50,584 nt of DNA from an uncultured Bacteroidales bacterium (GTDB lineage Bacteria > Bacteroidota > Bacteroidia > Bacteroidales > Muribaculaceae), in the NCBI GenBank assembly GCA_947644715.1, contig CANSAP010000015.1:1-50584 (forward strand). The letters are read 5' to 3'. Below are positions 7,569-16,212 of this stretch, piece after piece (position 1 is the first letter of the stretch; each line of letters opens with the position of its first letter). Position numbers and translations under genes: made by a program. The notes under the pieces were generated by a model, which ran no database searches, had not been told where the DNA came from, and worked only from the letters and a program-made list of their open reading frames with translations.

Positions 7569-8906
7569 CTATTTGCCAAGTCCGTAATATGTGAATCCGG
7601 CGCTATTAAGCTCGCTTCGGTCATAGATATTTCGGCCGTCGAGCACAGGGGGCAGCGGCTCCCCTTCGGCAGGCAGACGCATGGCTTTGTGAACTACACC
7701 CCATGAGGGCATTCGGAATTCTTTCCATTCAGTGACAAGCATTATGGCATCAGCCTCCAGGGCGGCATCATATATGTTAGCGCCATATTCCACGTTGTCT
7801 CCCAGAATTCTCCGGCATTCATTCATGGCCACCGGGTCATAGACCCGCACTGTCGCCCCGGCCTTGAGCAGTTCATCAATAAGAACAAGTGATGGAGCCT
7901 GCCGCATATCGTCAGTCTCCGGCTTGAAGGCCAAGCCCCAAAGAGCTACGCGACGCCCTTTGAGCCGGCCGTCGAAGTGCCTCTCCAGCTTCTCAAAGAG
8001 CAGATGCTTCTGGGCCTCGTTCACCTCCTCCACGGCGCGGAGCACCCGCATGTCGTAGCCATGTTTGCGGGCAGTGCTGATGATGGCCTTGACATCCTTG
8101 GGGAAGCAGGAGCCCCCATAGCCGCAGCCGGGATAGAGGAATTTGGTGCCTATGCGGGCATCGCTCCCGATGCCTTTGCGCACCATGTCGACATTGGCGC
8201 CCACCAGGTCGCAGAGGTTAGCTATGTCGTTCATGAAGGAGATGCGGGTGGCCAGCATGGCATTCGCTGCATATTTTATCATTTCGGCCGAAGGAATGTC
8301 AGTGAACAGCATTCGGTCGCTGGAGATGAGGAACGGCCTATAGATGCGTTGCATCACTTTGCGGGCACGCTCACTGTCAACACCAACCACGACGCGATCC
8401 GGGCTCATGAAGTCCTTTATTGCGGCTCCCTCTTTGAGAAATTCAGGGTTGGACGCGACGTCAAACTCAACATCAGTCGCACCTCGGCGCTCAAGGCATT
8501 CGCGCACACGGGCACGCACCAGCTCAGCGGTGCCCACCGGCACTGTGCTCTTGGTGACAATTACCTTGTAGCCGTCGAGGCAATCACCTATTTCTCCGGC
8601 CACACCGAGCACATGGCTCAGGTCGGCACTTCCATCTTCATCGGGGGGTGTGCCGACCGCAATGAAAACTGCTTCGGCATCGGCGATGCCCTCCTTCAGT
8701 GATGTCGTGAACGAAAGACGCCCCGCCTCGTGATTTTTCTTCACAAGGGGAGCGAGTCCCGGTTCATATATCGGGATTACACCTTGGCGCAATCCCTGCA
8801 CCTTTGCTTCGTTGTTGTCAACACAGACCACCTGCATTCCCATGTCAGCAAAGCAGGTGCCGGTCACAAGACCTACGTAGCCGGTGCCTATGATAGCTAT
8901 GTTCAT
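7569..8906 (-). CDS. ugd: UDP-glucose 6-dehydrogenase
   Basis: A 445-aa enzyme that oxidises UDP-glucose twice to UDP-glucuronate for surface polysaccharides. The N-terminal Rossmann motif GTGYVG is at 7-12, NPEFLKEG at 153-160, the active-site Lys211 and Asn215 are in KYAAN, and the catalytic Cys267 is in GYGGSCFPKD. A C-terminal UDP-binding domain follows (about 310-440). Full length and intact. It sits 77 bp downstream of wzc, with two hairpins in the gap, and 146 bp upstream of rfbA, so it belongs to the same polysaccharide block. Confidence 0.95.
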   Translation of the reverse strand: MNIAIIGTGYVGLVTGTCFADMGMQVVCVDNNEAKVQGLRQGVIPIYEPGLAPLVKKNHEAGRLSFTTSLKEGIADAEAVFIAVGTPPDEDGSADLSHVLGVAGEIGDCLDGYKVIVTKSTVPVGTAELVRARVRECLERRGATDVEFDVASNPEFLKEGAAIKDFMSPDRVVVGVDSERARKVMQRIYRPFLISSDRMLFTDIPSAEMIKYAANAMLATRISFMNDIANLCDLVGANVDMVRKGIGSDARIGTKFLYPGCGYGGSCFPKDVKAIISTARKHGYDMRVLRAVEEVNEAQKHLLFEKLERHFDGRLKGRRVALWGLAFKPETDDMRQAPSLVLIDELLKAGATVRVYDPVAMNECRRILGDNVEYGANIYDAALEADAIMLVTEWKEFRMPSWGVVHKAMRLPAEGEPLPPVLDGRNIYDRSELNSAGFTYYGLGK

Positions 8907-8931
8907 ACAATCATATTTAGAAGAGGCTGTA

Positions 8932-8978
8932 CCCGGAGATAACTCCGGGCTAATGCCTCAGGGAGCAGTGCCCCCTGA
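8932..8978 (-). promoter_or_regulatory. Intercistronic hairpins between wzc and ugd
   Basis: On the minus-strand transcript two stem-loops separate wzc from ugd: 8958-8963 with 8973-8978 (TCAGGG/CCCTGA) and 8932-8938 with 8943-8949 (CCCGGAG/CTCCGGG, 4-nt loop). There is no T-run, so mRNA processing or partial attenuation is more likely than full termination. Confidence 0.5.
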
Positions 8979-8983
8979 AGGGA

Positions 8984-11410
8984 TTATTTGTCCTCGTCGT
9001 CGTTGATGTAGTAGCCGTTATGACCCTTGTAGCCATAGCGGTTGTTATAGTAACTCTTCGAGGGGTCTATGCCGTTAAGCACGATTGCCATGCGGGGGAG
9101 TTTCTTCTCAACATACACTTCCTCGAGGTCAGGCAGCATGGATTTCGCAAAGAGTCCGGCGCGCATCACGAAGATTGTCATGTCGGCCACGCGTGACATA
9201 ATTGATGTGTCGGCCACCAAGTCGTAAGGGGGACAGTCGAGCACGATATAGTCATACGTCTTGCGCAGCTCCTGAATCATTTCGTCAAACTCATTGCTGA
9301 GCAGCAGCTCAACGGGGTTGGGGGGCACGGCTCCCACGGGAAGCACATCCACTCCGAAGTTTGCCTCGCTCTTGATTACCAACTCATTGATATTGTTGGC
9401 TTTGCCGGTGAGATAGGTGGTTACGCCCTGGGTGGCGTTGCCCGCATATTTCGACAGAGAGGCGCGGCGCAGGTCGACGTCGACCACTACCACTTTTTTG
9501 CCCTTGAGCGCCAAAGACTTGGCAAGGTTCATGGAGATGAAGGTCTTACCGGAGCCGGGGTTGAAGGAGGTGAGCATGATTACCTCTGACTTGCCGTCGG
9601 TGTCGGCCATGAAGTCAAGGTTAGTGCGAATCATGCGGAATGCCTCGTTGATGTAGCTGCGGGAGCGCTCCTTAACAACAATTTCGAGCTCGGCATCATC
9701 AGCCTTACGGGAATTGGGATGGAGCAGGCGGCGCAAGGAGAATTTGTGCTTGCGGCGCTTGGGAGAGAGGGGCATCTCGCCCAGGAAGGGAATCGAGAGT
9801 GAGGCAAGGTCGCTCTTGCGTGTCACCTTCGTGTTGAACTGCATCAGCAGGAATATAATCAGCAAGGGGATGGCAAGGCCGGCGAGTAGGCCGAGGCCGA
9901 GAGCCTTTGTGATGGCCAGATGGTTGGAATTAAATGCTGAGGCGGGACGCAGCACGCGCGTGTTGTTGACGGTAATCATGCGCGACAGCTCGTTCTCCTC
10001 GCGCTTTTGCAGCAGATAGAGATAGAGGTTTTCCTTAACTTTCTGCTGACGTTCAATGGAGAGAATCTGCTTTTCTTGCTCAGGAACGGTGCTGACCTTT
10101 CCGGCAAATGAGCTTCCTCGACCGGCCGCACGGCTTGCCTGAATCTGATAAGTGGAGATTATGTTTGCCAGGCTTTGGAGAATGAGCTGGCGGTTGGCAG
10201 CCAGGTCATTGTTCATCTGGGCGATTACAGGGTTGGCGGCCGTTGAGTTCTGAAGCAGGTTGTCGCGCTTCACGAGCATTTTGTTGTACTCCTGAATCTG
10301 AGCCTCGATGGAGCCGGATGCACCGGTGTTGGCCGGGATGAGTGCGTCGGGATGTCCGGTGATGTGGTCACGCAGGAACTGGGCAATGCTGAGTTGAGTG
10401 GATGCTTCGTAGGCCTGCGCATCGTAATTCATTGATTGCGAATAGAAGGCTTGAGCTGCACCGTTGACCTCACCCATAGGATTTGAGCGCTTAACCTGAG
10501 AGATATCAGTGTCAATGCCGTTGAGTTCTTTCTCTATCACGGAGAGGCGTTCGTTGATAAAGTTGGAGGTATTGATTGCCGAGCGGTTCTGCTCCTCAAC
10601 CCAGAGGTCGTTGTAGGCTTCCACCAGACTGTTGACCACATCGTTGGCACGACGTGCATTGACATCTGTATATGAAAGCACCATGATTGAGCTTATGTCG
10701 TCCTTGCGGGTAGTGTTGACTGCGCCTGACATTCCGGCAGCCATTGATGCTACGGGAATGCGGCTTACGTAGAGCACTTCCGGGAATTGATTGTAGTCAG
10801 TGGTAGAGGAGACTGAAATCTTGCCGACCGGGCTTTCAACCACAGTGCTCACCGGAATGCGGAGGGGAGTGGCGGAAATCGGTTGGCCATTCTTCATGAA
10901 GTTGGTGGCAATCACATGTCCGGTGCCGCTCTGACGCAGGGTGAGTGACACGCTTTCATCGGGCTGAATATCAAGGAACGTAACAATCACGGGAGTCTCG
11001 CCGTAAAGGTCAACAGCATGTCCGAAGCCGTCAGTGGTATAGGTGGTGTTGAGATTCAGACGTTCCACTACGTTTGCCATCAGCGAGGGTGAGTGGAAAA
11101 TCTGCATCTCGTTGTACATGTTGACATCGCCGGGGCTTGCCACTCCCAAGTCTCTGAGTGCGGTCAGGGAGTTAGCGCCTCTGGAGGAGCCGCTGTTGCC
11201 AAACAGGAAGAGCACTTCCGACTCCGAAGTGTAGACGGGAGCCTGGAGCTTGTAGCGGTAATAGCTGTAAGAGCAACAGAGAATTACGGATAATAAAATC
11301 CAGTATTTTGCGCGCCATGCGCGGCTGAGAAATTCCTTGAAATCGAAGGGGCGACCCTCGTTTTCTTTCTTGGCGCCGGCGGTAGTTTCCTTAGTTTCTT
11401 CAGTAGCCAT
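8984..11410 (-). CDS. Wzc-type polysaccharide co-polymerase and bacterial tyrosine kinase
   Basis: An 808-aa inner-membrane protein that controls chain length and export of capsule or exopolysaccharide by cycling autophosphorylation. TM1 is at about 36-52, a large periplasmic Wzz region with coiled-coil stretches follows (about 55-495), and TM2 is at about 503-524. The cytoplasmic BY-kinase has Walker A FNPGSGKT (616-623), Walker A' VVVDVDLRR (641-649) and Walker B YIVLDCPP (721-728). The C-terminal tail holds six tyrosines (787, 788, 792, 794, 800, 801) as expected for autophosphorylation. Kinase and Wzz domains are fused in one chain. It lies 57 bp after wza, the outer-membrane partner. Confidence 0.92.
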   Translation of the reverse strand: MATEETKETTAGAKKENEGRPFDFKEFLSRAWRAKYWILLSVILCCSYSYYRYKLQAPVYTSESEVLFLFGNSGSSRGANSLTALRDLGVASPGDVNMYNEMQIFHSPSLMANVVERLNLNTTYTTDGFGHAVDLYGETPVIVTFLDIQPDESVSLTLRQSGTGHVIATNFMKNGQPISATPLRIPVSTVVESPVGKISVSSTTDYNQFPEVLYVSRIPVASMAAGMSGAVNTTRKDDISSIMVLSYTDVNARRANDVVNSLVEAYNDLWVEEQNRSAINTSNFINERLSVIEKELNGIDTDISQVKRSNPMGEVNGAAQAFYSQSMNYDAQAYEASTQLSIAQFLRDHITGHPDALIPANTGASGSIEAQIQEYNKMLVKRDNLLQNSTAANPVIAQMNNDLAANRQLILQSLANIISTYQIQASRAAGRGSSFAGKVSTVPEQEKQILSIERQQKVKENLYLYLLQKREENELSRMITVNNTRVLRPASAFNSNHLAITKALGLGLLAGLAIPLLIIFLLMQFNTKVTRKSDLASLSIPFLGEMPLSPKRRKHKFSLRRLLHPNSRKADDAELEIVVKERSRSYINEAFRMIRTNLDFMADTDGKSEVIMLTSFNPGSGKTFISMNLAKSLALKGKKVVVVDVDLRRASLSKYAGNATQGVTTYLTGKANNINELVIKSEANFGVDVLPVGAVPPNPVELLLSNEFDEMIQELRKTYDYIVLDCPPYDLVADTSIMSRVADMTIFVMRAGLFAKSMLPDLEEVYVEKKLPRMAIVLNGIDPSKSYYNNRYGYKGHNGYYINDDEDK

Positions 11411-11467
11411 GTTAGTTTATGAGCTGTAGAATGATTAGGCGGGTGGTTATTTAGACGAGGTGAGTAT

Positions 11468-12286
11468 TTACTTTGTAAGGGCTATGACGAGTGTAACCAT
11501 AGAACCCACGAATGACATCAGCCCCATCCAGGTGCTGATTTGGCGCCATTGACTTGCGTTTGAGTCGCTTTCTGCAGCCTTCTTGTCGTTGGGAGTAACA
11601 TAAATCACGTCGTTTTGTTGCAGGTAATATGCGGGGGAGTCAAACAAGTCTCGGCTCTTGAGGTCAACGGCATACACTTGACGCTTGCCATCCTTTTCGC
11701 GGATAACAGTGATGACGCGTTTTGCAGTGATGTTAAGGTCGCCGGCATCGGCCAAAGCCTGAAGCAGGGTGTACTTGTCATCCTTGAAGTCATAGTTGCC
11801 GGGAGAGCGAACGTCGCCTATAATTGAAATGCGGGAGTTGAGATAGCTTACAGATACGGAGAAATCCTTCAGCAGTCCTTCCTTTAAGATTCTTGTCTTA
11901 ATCAGGTTTTCGAGCTGCACTCGTGTTAAACCGGCCACATGCATAGTGCCGAGCATGGGGAAAACGATATTGCCCTCGGCATCAACACGATAGCCATAGT
12001 CCACATTTCGCGAGGAAGAATACGTGGTCGAGCTGGTCGAAAACTCGGATGTGAGTGTGCCGGGCTGGAGATTGAAGAGAGTGCCCAATTCGGGATCCTT
12101 GGTGGTCACAATGATGCTGAGCAAATCATCGGGTTCAATCAGGAGACCGAGATTGGGGGTGGCAGTTTCCACACTGCCGGGTGTGATGTCCTGAATATAT
12201 TGTACTTCTTTAGTCGTATGACAAGATGAAAGCACCAAAAGGCCCATGATTGCGCCGCAGATGAGGCTGAAGTAGTTTCGCTTCAT
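11468..12286 (-). CDS. Wza-like polysaccharide export lipoprotein
   Basis: A 272-aa outer-membrane export protein of the Poly_export/SLBB family that forms the outer channel for the polymer. The signal ends in lipobox LSSC (Cys22). The export domain spans about 45-140, a soluble ligand-binding beta-grasp (SLBB) domain about 145-225, and a hydrophobic C-terminal segment about 252-270. It is shorter than E. coli Wza (about 380 aa), having one SLBB domain, which is usual in Bacteroidota. It is the first gene of the wza-wzc-ugd-rfb block; a -7 box lies about 136 bp upstream. Confidence 0.9.
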   Translation of the reverse strand: MKRNYFSLICGAIMGLLVLSSCHTTKEVQYIQDITPGSVETATPNLGLLIEPDDLLSIIVTTKDPELGTLFNLQPGTLTSEFSTSSTTYSSSRNVDYGYRVDAEGNIVFPMLGTMHVAGLTRVQLENLIKTRILKEGLLKDFSVSVSYLNSRISIIGDVRSPGNYDFKDDKYTLLQALADAGDLNITAKRVITVIREKDGKRQVYAVDLKSRDLFDSPAYYLQQNDVIYVTPNDKKAAESDSNASQWRQISTWMGLMSFVGSMVTLVIALTK

Positions 12287-12421
12287 ATGTGTGTAGTAGA
12301 AATAATTTGCGTTTTAATTGCCGGGTGTAACGTTATGAGAATGAGTCAAATAACGCAAGGAGACAGATGATACGCGCATAACGCGAGAGCCCCATTAGAG
12401 GCCTCGCCGCGATTTTGAGTG

Positions 12422-12429
12422 CAAAATTA
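12422..12429 (-). promoter_or_regulatory. Possible -7 box for the polysaccharide operon
   Basis: An exact TAATTTTG on the minus strand, about 136 bp upstream of the wza ATG. No TTTG -33 element is found at the right distance. On the plus strand, TAACTTCG at 12453-12460 is a one-mismatch -7 candidate for rpiB. The rest of the 12287-12517 gap shows nothing else I can support. Confidence 0.4.
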
Positions 12430-12517
12430 GCAAAAAAAACGGAGAAAATTCGTAACTTCGCAGAAAATTTTTGACACTTTGGAGTCCGGCAGACTTCAAT
12501 ACTAATACCAGATTTAT

Positions 12518-12952
12518 ATGGCTACAATATCATTTGCGAGTGACCACGCCGGTTACGAGTTGAAAAAGCATCTTATGGAGCACGCCGTTGCTCTCGGCTT
12601 TGAGGTTAAGGATTTCGGGACTTATAGCGAAGAGTCCTGTGACTATCCCGATTTCGCCCACCCCGCTGCGCTTGCTGTTGAGAATGGCGACTGCGATTTC
12701 GGCATTGCCATGTGTGGCACAGGCAATGGCATTCAGATGACGCTGAACAAGCATCAGGGAATCCGTGCCGCTCTCTGCTGGCAACCTGAGCTGGCCGCTC
12801 TCGCCAAGGAGCATAACAATGCAAATTTCCTTGTTCTTCCGGCTCGCTTCATTCCGCAGGACCTGGCTGTAAAGATTATGGATACTTATCTGAACTCGAA
12901 GTTCGAGGGTGGACGCCACCAGCGCCGCATCGATAAGATTGCAGTCAAGTGA
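12518..12952 (+). CDS. rpiB: Ribose-5-phosphate isomerase B
   Basis: A 144-aa RpiB/LacAB-family isomerase interconverting ribose-5-phosphate and ribulose-5-phosphate in the pentose phosphate pathway. The N-terminal FASDHAGYELK and the central MCGTGNGIQM (active-site Cys and anion-hole loop) are intact, as is the HNNANFLVLPAR segment. Length matches the family. Its stop codon overlaps the GTG start of folB by 4 nt, so the two form a coupled operon linking sugar phosphate and folate metabolism. Confidence 0.95.
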   Translation: MATISFASDHAGYELKKHLMEHAVALGFEVKDFGTYSEESCDYPDFAHPAALAVENGDCDFGIAMCGTGNGIQMTLNKHQGIRAALCWQPELAALAKEHNNANFLVLPARFIPQDLAVKIMDTYLNSKFEGGRHQRRIDKIAVK

Positions 12953-13323
12953 AAGAGAATCTCGTAATCAGTCTTGAGAATGTGCGACTGTACGGGCACC
13001 ATGGTGTGGCTGCTCAGGAGCGCACCGTCGGTGCGGAATTTGCCATCACACTGCGTGTGGAGATGCCTCGCCCTCAGGGCTGCTTTAATGATGAACTTGC
13101 CGACACGGTGAGCTATGCAGATATTTATGAGGTGGTGAAGGATGAATTCGCTCGTCCTTCACGCCTTATAGAGCATGTAGCCACAAGAATATGCACCCGG
13201 GTGCTTGAAACTTTTGACTGCGTGCAATCAGCTGAAATAAAGCTCGTTAAAGTGTCACCTCCTATTCCCGGATATTGCGGAAGCGCGTCCGTCTCTCTTT
13301 TTTTGAAAAAAAACAGGTCTTAA
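12949..13323 (+). CDS. folB: Dihydroneopterin aldolase
   Basis: A 124-aa aldolase of folate synthesis that cleaves 7,8-dihydroneopterin to 6-hydroxymethyl-dihydropterin and glycolaldehyde. It starts with GTG at 12949, inside the rpiB stop (GTGA overlap). Family marks are the start LENVRLYGHHGVAAQER, the substrate-binding Glu in TVSYADIYEVV, LIEHVATRI, and the lysine of IKLVKVSPPIPG. Length is normal. A strong promoter for tRNA-Arg begins three bases after its stop. Confidence 0.93.
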   Translation: MKENLVISLENVRLYGHHGVAAQERTVGAEFAITLRVEMPRPQGCFNDELADTVSYADIYEVVKDEFARPSRLIEHVATRICTRVLETFDCVQSAEIKLVKVSPPIPGYCGSASVSLFLKKNRS

Positions 13324-13325
13324 AA

Positions 13326-13357
13326 TTTGCTCAGTTCAAAATAAAGCAGTAATTTTG
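13326..13357 (+). promoter_or_regulatory. Promoter upstream of tRNA-Arg
   Basis: TTTG at 13326-13329, a 20-bp spacer, and TAATTTTG at 13350-13357 match the Bacteroidota -33/-7 consensus exactly. The predicted start near 13361 leaves about 88 nt of leader before the tRNA. The leader includes a stem of AAACGCC (13373-13379) with GGCGTTT (13402-13408). Confidence 0.75.
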
Positions 13358-13449
13358 CAGCGTCAAAACGGAAAACGCCGATATTTCTTCATAGCTTAAA
13401 TGGCGTTTGCATTTTGTTTAGTTTTGATTTTTGAGTTGATAAGAGTATT

Positions 13450-13523
13450 GGTTCGCTAGCTCAACTGAATAGAGCATCTGACTACGGATCAGAAGGTTAC
13501 AGGTTTGAATCCTGTGCGAATCA
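13450..13523 (+). tRNA. tRNA-Arg (ACG)
   Basis: A 74-nt cloverleaf. The acceptor GGTTCGC (13450-13456) pairs with GCGAATC (13516-13522) and A13523 is the discriminator. The anticodon stem TCTGA/TCAGA encloses loop CTACGGA with anticodon ACG, and the T-arm is ACAGG-TTTGAAT-CCTGT. CCA is not encoded. ACG is read after deamination to ICG. It has its own promoter and terminator. Confidence 0.93.
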
Positions 13524-13528
13524 CTTGA

Positions 13529-13555
13529 AAGCCCTGATTTTTCAGGGCTTTTTAG
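13529..13555 (+). terminator. Rho-independent terminator of tRNA-Arg
   Basis: A perfect 9-bp stem AAGCCCTGA/TCAGGGCTT with a TTTT loop, followed by further T residues. It starts six nucleotides after the tRNA 3' end. Confidence 0.9.
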
Positions 13556-13627
13556 TTTATATATTGCATTCTGATTATTGAGAATTCATCTTGCCTTTTT
13601 ACGAAAACTTGAAAAGAGCATAAAATT

Positions 13628-13644
13628 GAAGTCAAGATGACTTC
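13628..13644. repeat. GAAGTCA...TGACTTC palindrome, copy 2
   Basis: Seven-bp arms around AGA, followed by ACACTCT. It ends 23 nt before the ATG of the GH53 gene, nearly the same spacing as the copy before the patatin gene at 27343. Confidence 0.75.
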
Positions 13645-13667
13645 ACACTCTTAAAATTTTTTCTTAC

Positions 13668-14702
13668 ATGAAAACTCGACTATTTTGTTCCGGGCTGCTT
13701 CTGGCAGCAGCCGCCTCTTTATTCGGGGCACAGCCAAAGTTTTGGCTTGGTGCTGACATCTCAGGTGTTACTTCTGACGAAGCCCATGGCATTTTTACCC
13801 GCAACGCGCAGGGGGAAGTGACTGAATGCACACGCCTGATGAAGGACCTCGGCCTTGATGCCGTCAGACTCCGTGTGTGGGTGAATCCCAAGGAGGGCTT
13901 CTCCTCCAAAGAGGATGTGCTCGTGATGGCTAAGCGCGCCAAAGCTAACGACATGGCAATCATGATTGATTTCCATTACAGCGACTGGTGGGCTGACCCC
14001 GGGAAGCAGAATATACCCGAGGCCTGGAAAGATATGGATGCCTCCGGAATGCAACAGGCATTGGCTGACCACACCCGTGAAACTTTGCAACTGCTCAAGG
14101 ATAACGATATTGATGTGAAGTGGGTGCAGGTGGGCAACGAAACCACTCATGGCTTCCTGTGGCCCATGGCTCGCGCGGAAGAAAACATGGAGAACTATGC
14201 GCACTTCACGCAGGCCGGTTATGATGCTGTCAAGGAGGTGTATCCTGATGCCACCGTTATCGTGCATCTTGACAATGGCTACGACCGCAAGATTTACGAC
14301 TTCATTTTCGAGGGCCTGAAGCAGTATGGCACAAAGTGGGACATGATAGGCATGAGCCTCTATCCCTATTGGACTGTGCAAAACGATCCGAATTACACAG
14401 AGCCGCTGCTGATTTCCAATTGTGCGGATAACATGGTCTATCTCAAGGAGAAGTATGGCACTCCGGTCATGCTCGTCGAAACCGGCTACAAGGTGTCGAA
14501 GCCTGAAGCCGGCAAAGCCTATTTGGATTTGCTCATCGATCACTTGGCCAACCGCACTGACGGTGTCTGCGAGGGGGTCTTTTACTGGGCGCCTGAGACA
14601 TGCCACGGTGGCTATGACCTCGGAGCGTTTGCAGATGACAAGCCCACCGTCATCATGGACGCATTCACTGAGGCTGCCGCACGTCTGAAAAGCGACAAAT
14701 AA
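13668..14702 (+). CDS. Secreted GH53 arabinogalactan endo-beta-1,4-galactanase
   Basis: A 344-aa glycoside hydrolase expected to cut beta-1,4-galactan side chains of pectin outside the cytoplasm. A signal peptide covers about 1-21. The (beta/alpha)8 barrel shows GADISGV near the start, VRLRVWVNP (66-74), DFHYSDWWADPGKQ (101-114), the acid/base Glu158 in VGNET and the nucleophile Glu270 in VETGY. The length is that of a single catalytic domain with no carbohydrate-binding module. No SusC/SusD pair or transporter is adjacent, so it is not in an obvious polysaccharide-utilization locus here. A repeated palindrome lies just upstream. Confidence 0.93.
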   Translation: MKTRLFCSGLLLAAAASLFGAQPKFWLGADISGVTSDEAHGIFTRNAQGEVTECTRLMKDLGLDAVRLRVWVNPKEGFSSKEDVLVMAKRAKANDMAIMIDFHYSDWWADPGKQNIPEAWKDMDASGMQQALADHTRETLQLLKDNDIDVKWVQVGNETTHGFLWPMARAEENMENYAHFTQAGYDAVKEVYPDATVIVHLDNGYDRKIYDFIFEGLKQYGTKWDMIGMSLYPYWTVQNDPNYTEPLLISNCADNMVYLKEKYGTPVMLVETGYKVSKPEAGKAYLDLLIDHLANRTDGVCEGVFYWAPETCHGGYDLGAFADDKPTVIMDAFTEAAARLKSDK

Positions 14703-14741
14703 TTTTCGCGGAGGGGAACACCCCCGCACCATATAACGTTT

Positions 14742-14775
14742 TTATAGCAGAGGCTCCCGCGGGTCTCTGCTATAA
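14742..14775 (+). terminator. Terminator-like hairpin after the galactanase gene
   Basis: Eleven-bp perfect arms TTATAGCAGAG (14742-14752) and CTCTGCTATAA (14765-14775) around a GC-rich loop, followed by CTTTTCT. It ends 16 nt before the next gene's ATG, so it probably separates the two units. Confidence 0.75.
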
Positions 14776-14791
14776 TCTTTTCTCTACGCTC

Positions 14792-16117
14792 ATGAACTCA
14801 GTTATATCTCGAATCAAGTCAGGCCTGTCAGCCTATTTTAATCTCACTCCGTATCTGGTGACGCAGCAGGAAGCTGAAGCCTCCATCCGCGAAGGGGTTT
14901 CCTTCCGTGGTACCAACATCATTATTCTGATTTTGGCTATCTTCATTGCCTCATTAGGATTGAACACGAATTCCACAGCTGTAATTATAGGCGCAATGTT
15001 GATCTCGCCTCTGATGGGTCCCATCATCGGACTGCAATCGTTGCGGAACTTGCTGATGGCAACACTCTTCTCTATCGCCACTTCCACACTGTTCTTCCTC
15101 ATTTCACCGGTCGGTCAGAGTCATTCAGAGCTGCTGGCTCGCACGTCGCCCACAATCTATGATGTGCTGATTGGCTTTTTCGGTGGAGGTGCAGGCATTG
15201 TCGCAATCGGCTCGCGCTCCAAGGGAAATGTGATTCCCGGCGTGGCTATTGCTACCGCGCTGATGCCCCCGTTATGCACCGTAGGTTATGGGTTGGCCAC
15301 TTGGCAGATGCATTATTTCCTCGGAGCGATGTATCTGTACCTGATTAATTCGGTGTTCATCTGCCTGGCCACATTCATAGGTGTCAAACTGATGAAATTT
15401 CGGGCAGCTCCCGCCACCAATCCTGTGCGTGCGCGAAAGGTGCGACGTGCCGTCTACATGGTGGCAATCATAGCGCTTCTCCCTTCGATTTATCTAACCT
15501 ATAATATGTTTCGGCAGTCGAGATTCAACCTGAATGCAGAGAGGTTCGTGCAGGAGCAGTGTGTGTTCCCCTCCACTCATGTTCTTGCCAGCAGCGCCGA
15601 CTGGAGTGCGAGGCATCCCTCGTTGTCAATCACGCTCATAGGGGCACCGCTCCCGGAGGACTCGCTGACGCTTGCGTTGTCAGCAAAGCTGGCCGAGTAT
15701 AATTTGCAGGGAACGCAATTGAAAATTGTGCAGGGTGCAAGTGTTGCAGAAAAGTCAAAAGAGGCATTGATGGACAACAGTGTGAGCGATATTTATCGCA
15801 TAACCCAGACGGAACTTGCAGAGCGGCAGCATGTTATAGACTCCCTTCAGAATATGGTGGCAGTAATGCAAAATGCTCAAGCTGAGGCAGCTTCGATTAT
15901 GCCCGAATTGAAGGTCATTTTTCCGCAGGTGAAGGATATAGCTGTGGCTCGCACGTTGCAGGCGCGTTCCGACACCACATCAATGGACACTCTAAACGTT
16001 GCTCTCGTCACCCTCTCCTCTCCCTTGAGCATAGCCAAAAGCCGGGAACTATCTCGCTATCTTTCGGCCCGGCTGAACCTGAGGAATGTGAGGGTAGTAA
16101 ACTTGGCTGCCCGATAA
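14792..16117 (+). CDS. DUF389 family integral membrane protein
   Basis: A 441-aa protein whose N-terminal half is the DUF389 (TIGR00341-type) membrane domain. After an amphipathic start it has about six hydrophobic segments between residues 35 and 240, including ILAIFIASLGLNTNSTAVIIG and the conserved GAMLISPLMGPIIG turn. The C-terminal 200 residues are soluble, probably extracytoplasmic, with a helical region around 325-375. The family's function is not established. It stands alone between two terminators and is convergent with the S9 peptidase gene. Confidence 0.85.
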   Translation: MNSVISRIKSGLSAYFNLTPYLVTQQEAEASIREGVSFRGTNIIILILAIFIASLGLNTNSTAVIIGAMLISPLMGPIIGLQSLRNLLMATLFSIATSTLFFLISPVGQSHSELLARTSPTIYDVLIGFFGGGAGIVAIGSRSKGNVIPGVAIATALMPPLCTVGYGLATWQMHYFLGAMYLYLINSVFICLATFIGVKLMKFRAAPATNPVRARKVRRAVYMVAIIALLPSIYLTYNMFRQSRFNLNAERFVQEQCVFPSTHVLASSADWSARHPSLSITLIGAPLPEDSLTLALSAKLAEYNLQGTQLKIVQGASVAEKSKEALMDNSVSDIYRITQTELAERQHVIDSLQNMVAVMQNAQAEAASIMPELKVIFPQVKDIAVARTLQARSDTTSMDTLNVALVTLSSPLSIAKSRELSRYLSARLNLRNVRVVNLAAR

Positions 16118-16146
16118 TGGCTGCATTGTTGCCGGTTTCTTAAGTA

Positions 16147-16188
16147 ATCCGGAGGTTGTGCCAATCATGTTTGACACAACCTCCGGAT
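16147..16188. terminator. Bidirectional terminator between convergent genes
   Basis: A perfect 14-bp inverted repeat, ATCCGGAGGTTGTG (16147-16160) and CACAACCTCCGGAT (16175-16188), sits between the DUF389 gene (plus) and the S9 peptidase gene (minus). Confidence 0.85.
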
Positions 16189-16212
16189 CATTCTGTTAGC
16201 GTATGTTCAGAG

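Noticed and set aside
13761..14732. A 323-codon minus-strand frame opposite the GH53 gene
   Set aside because: GH53 motifs are clear on the plus strand and flanked by proper signals; the antisense frame also runs into the terminator region.
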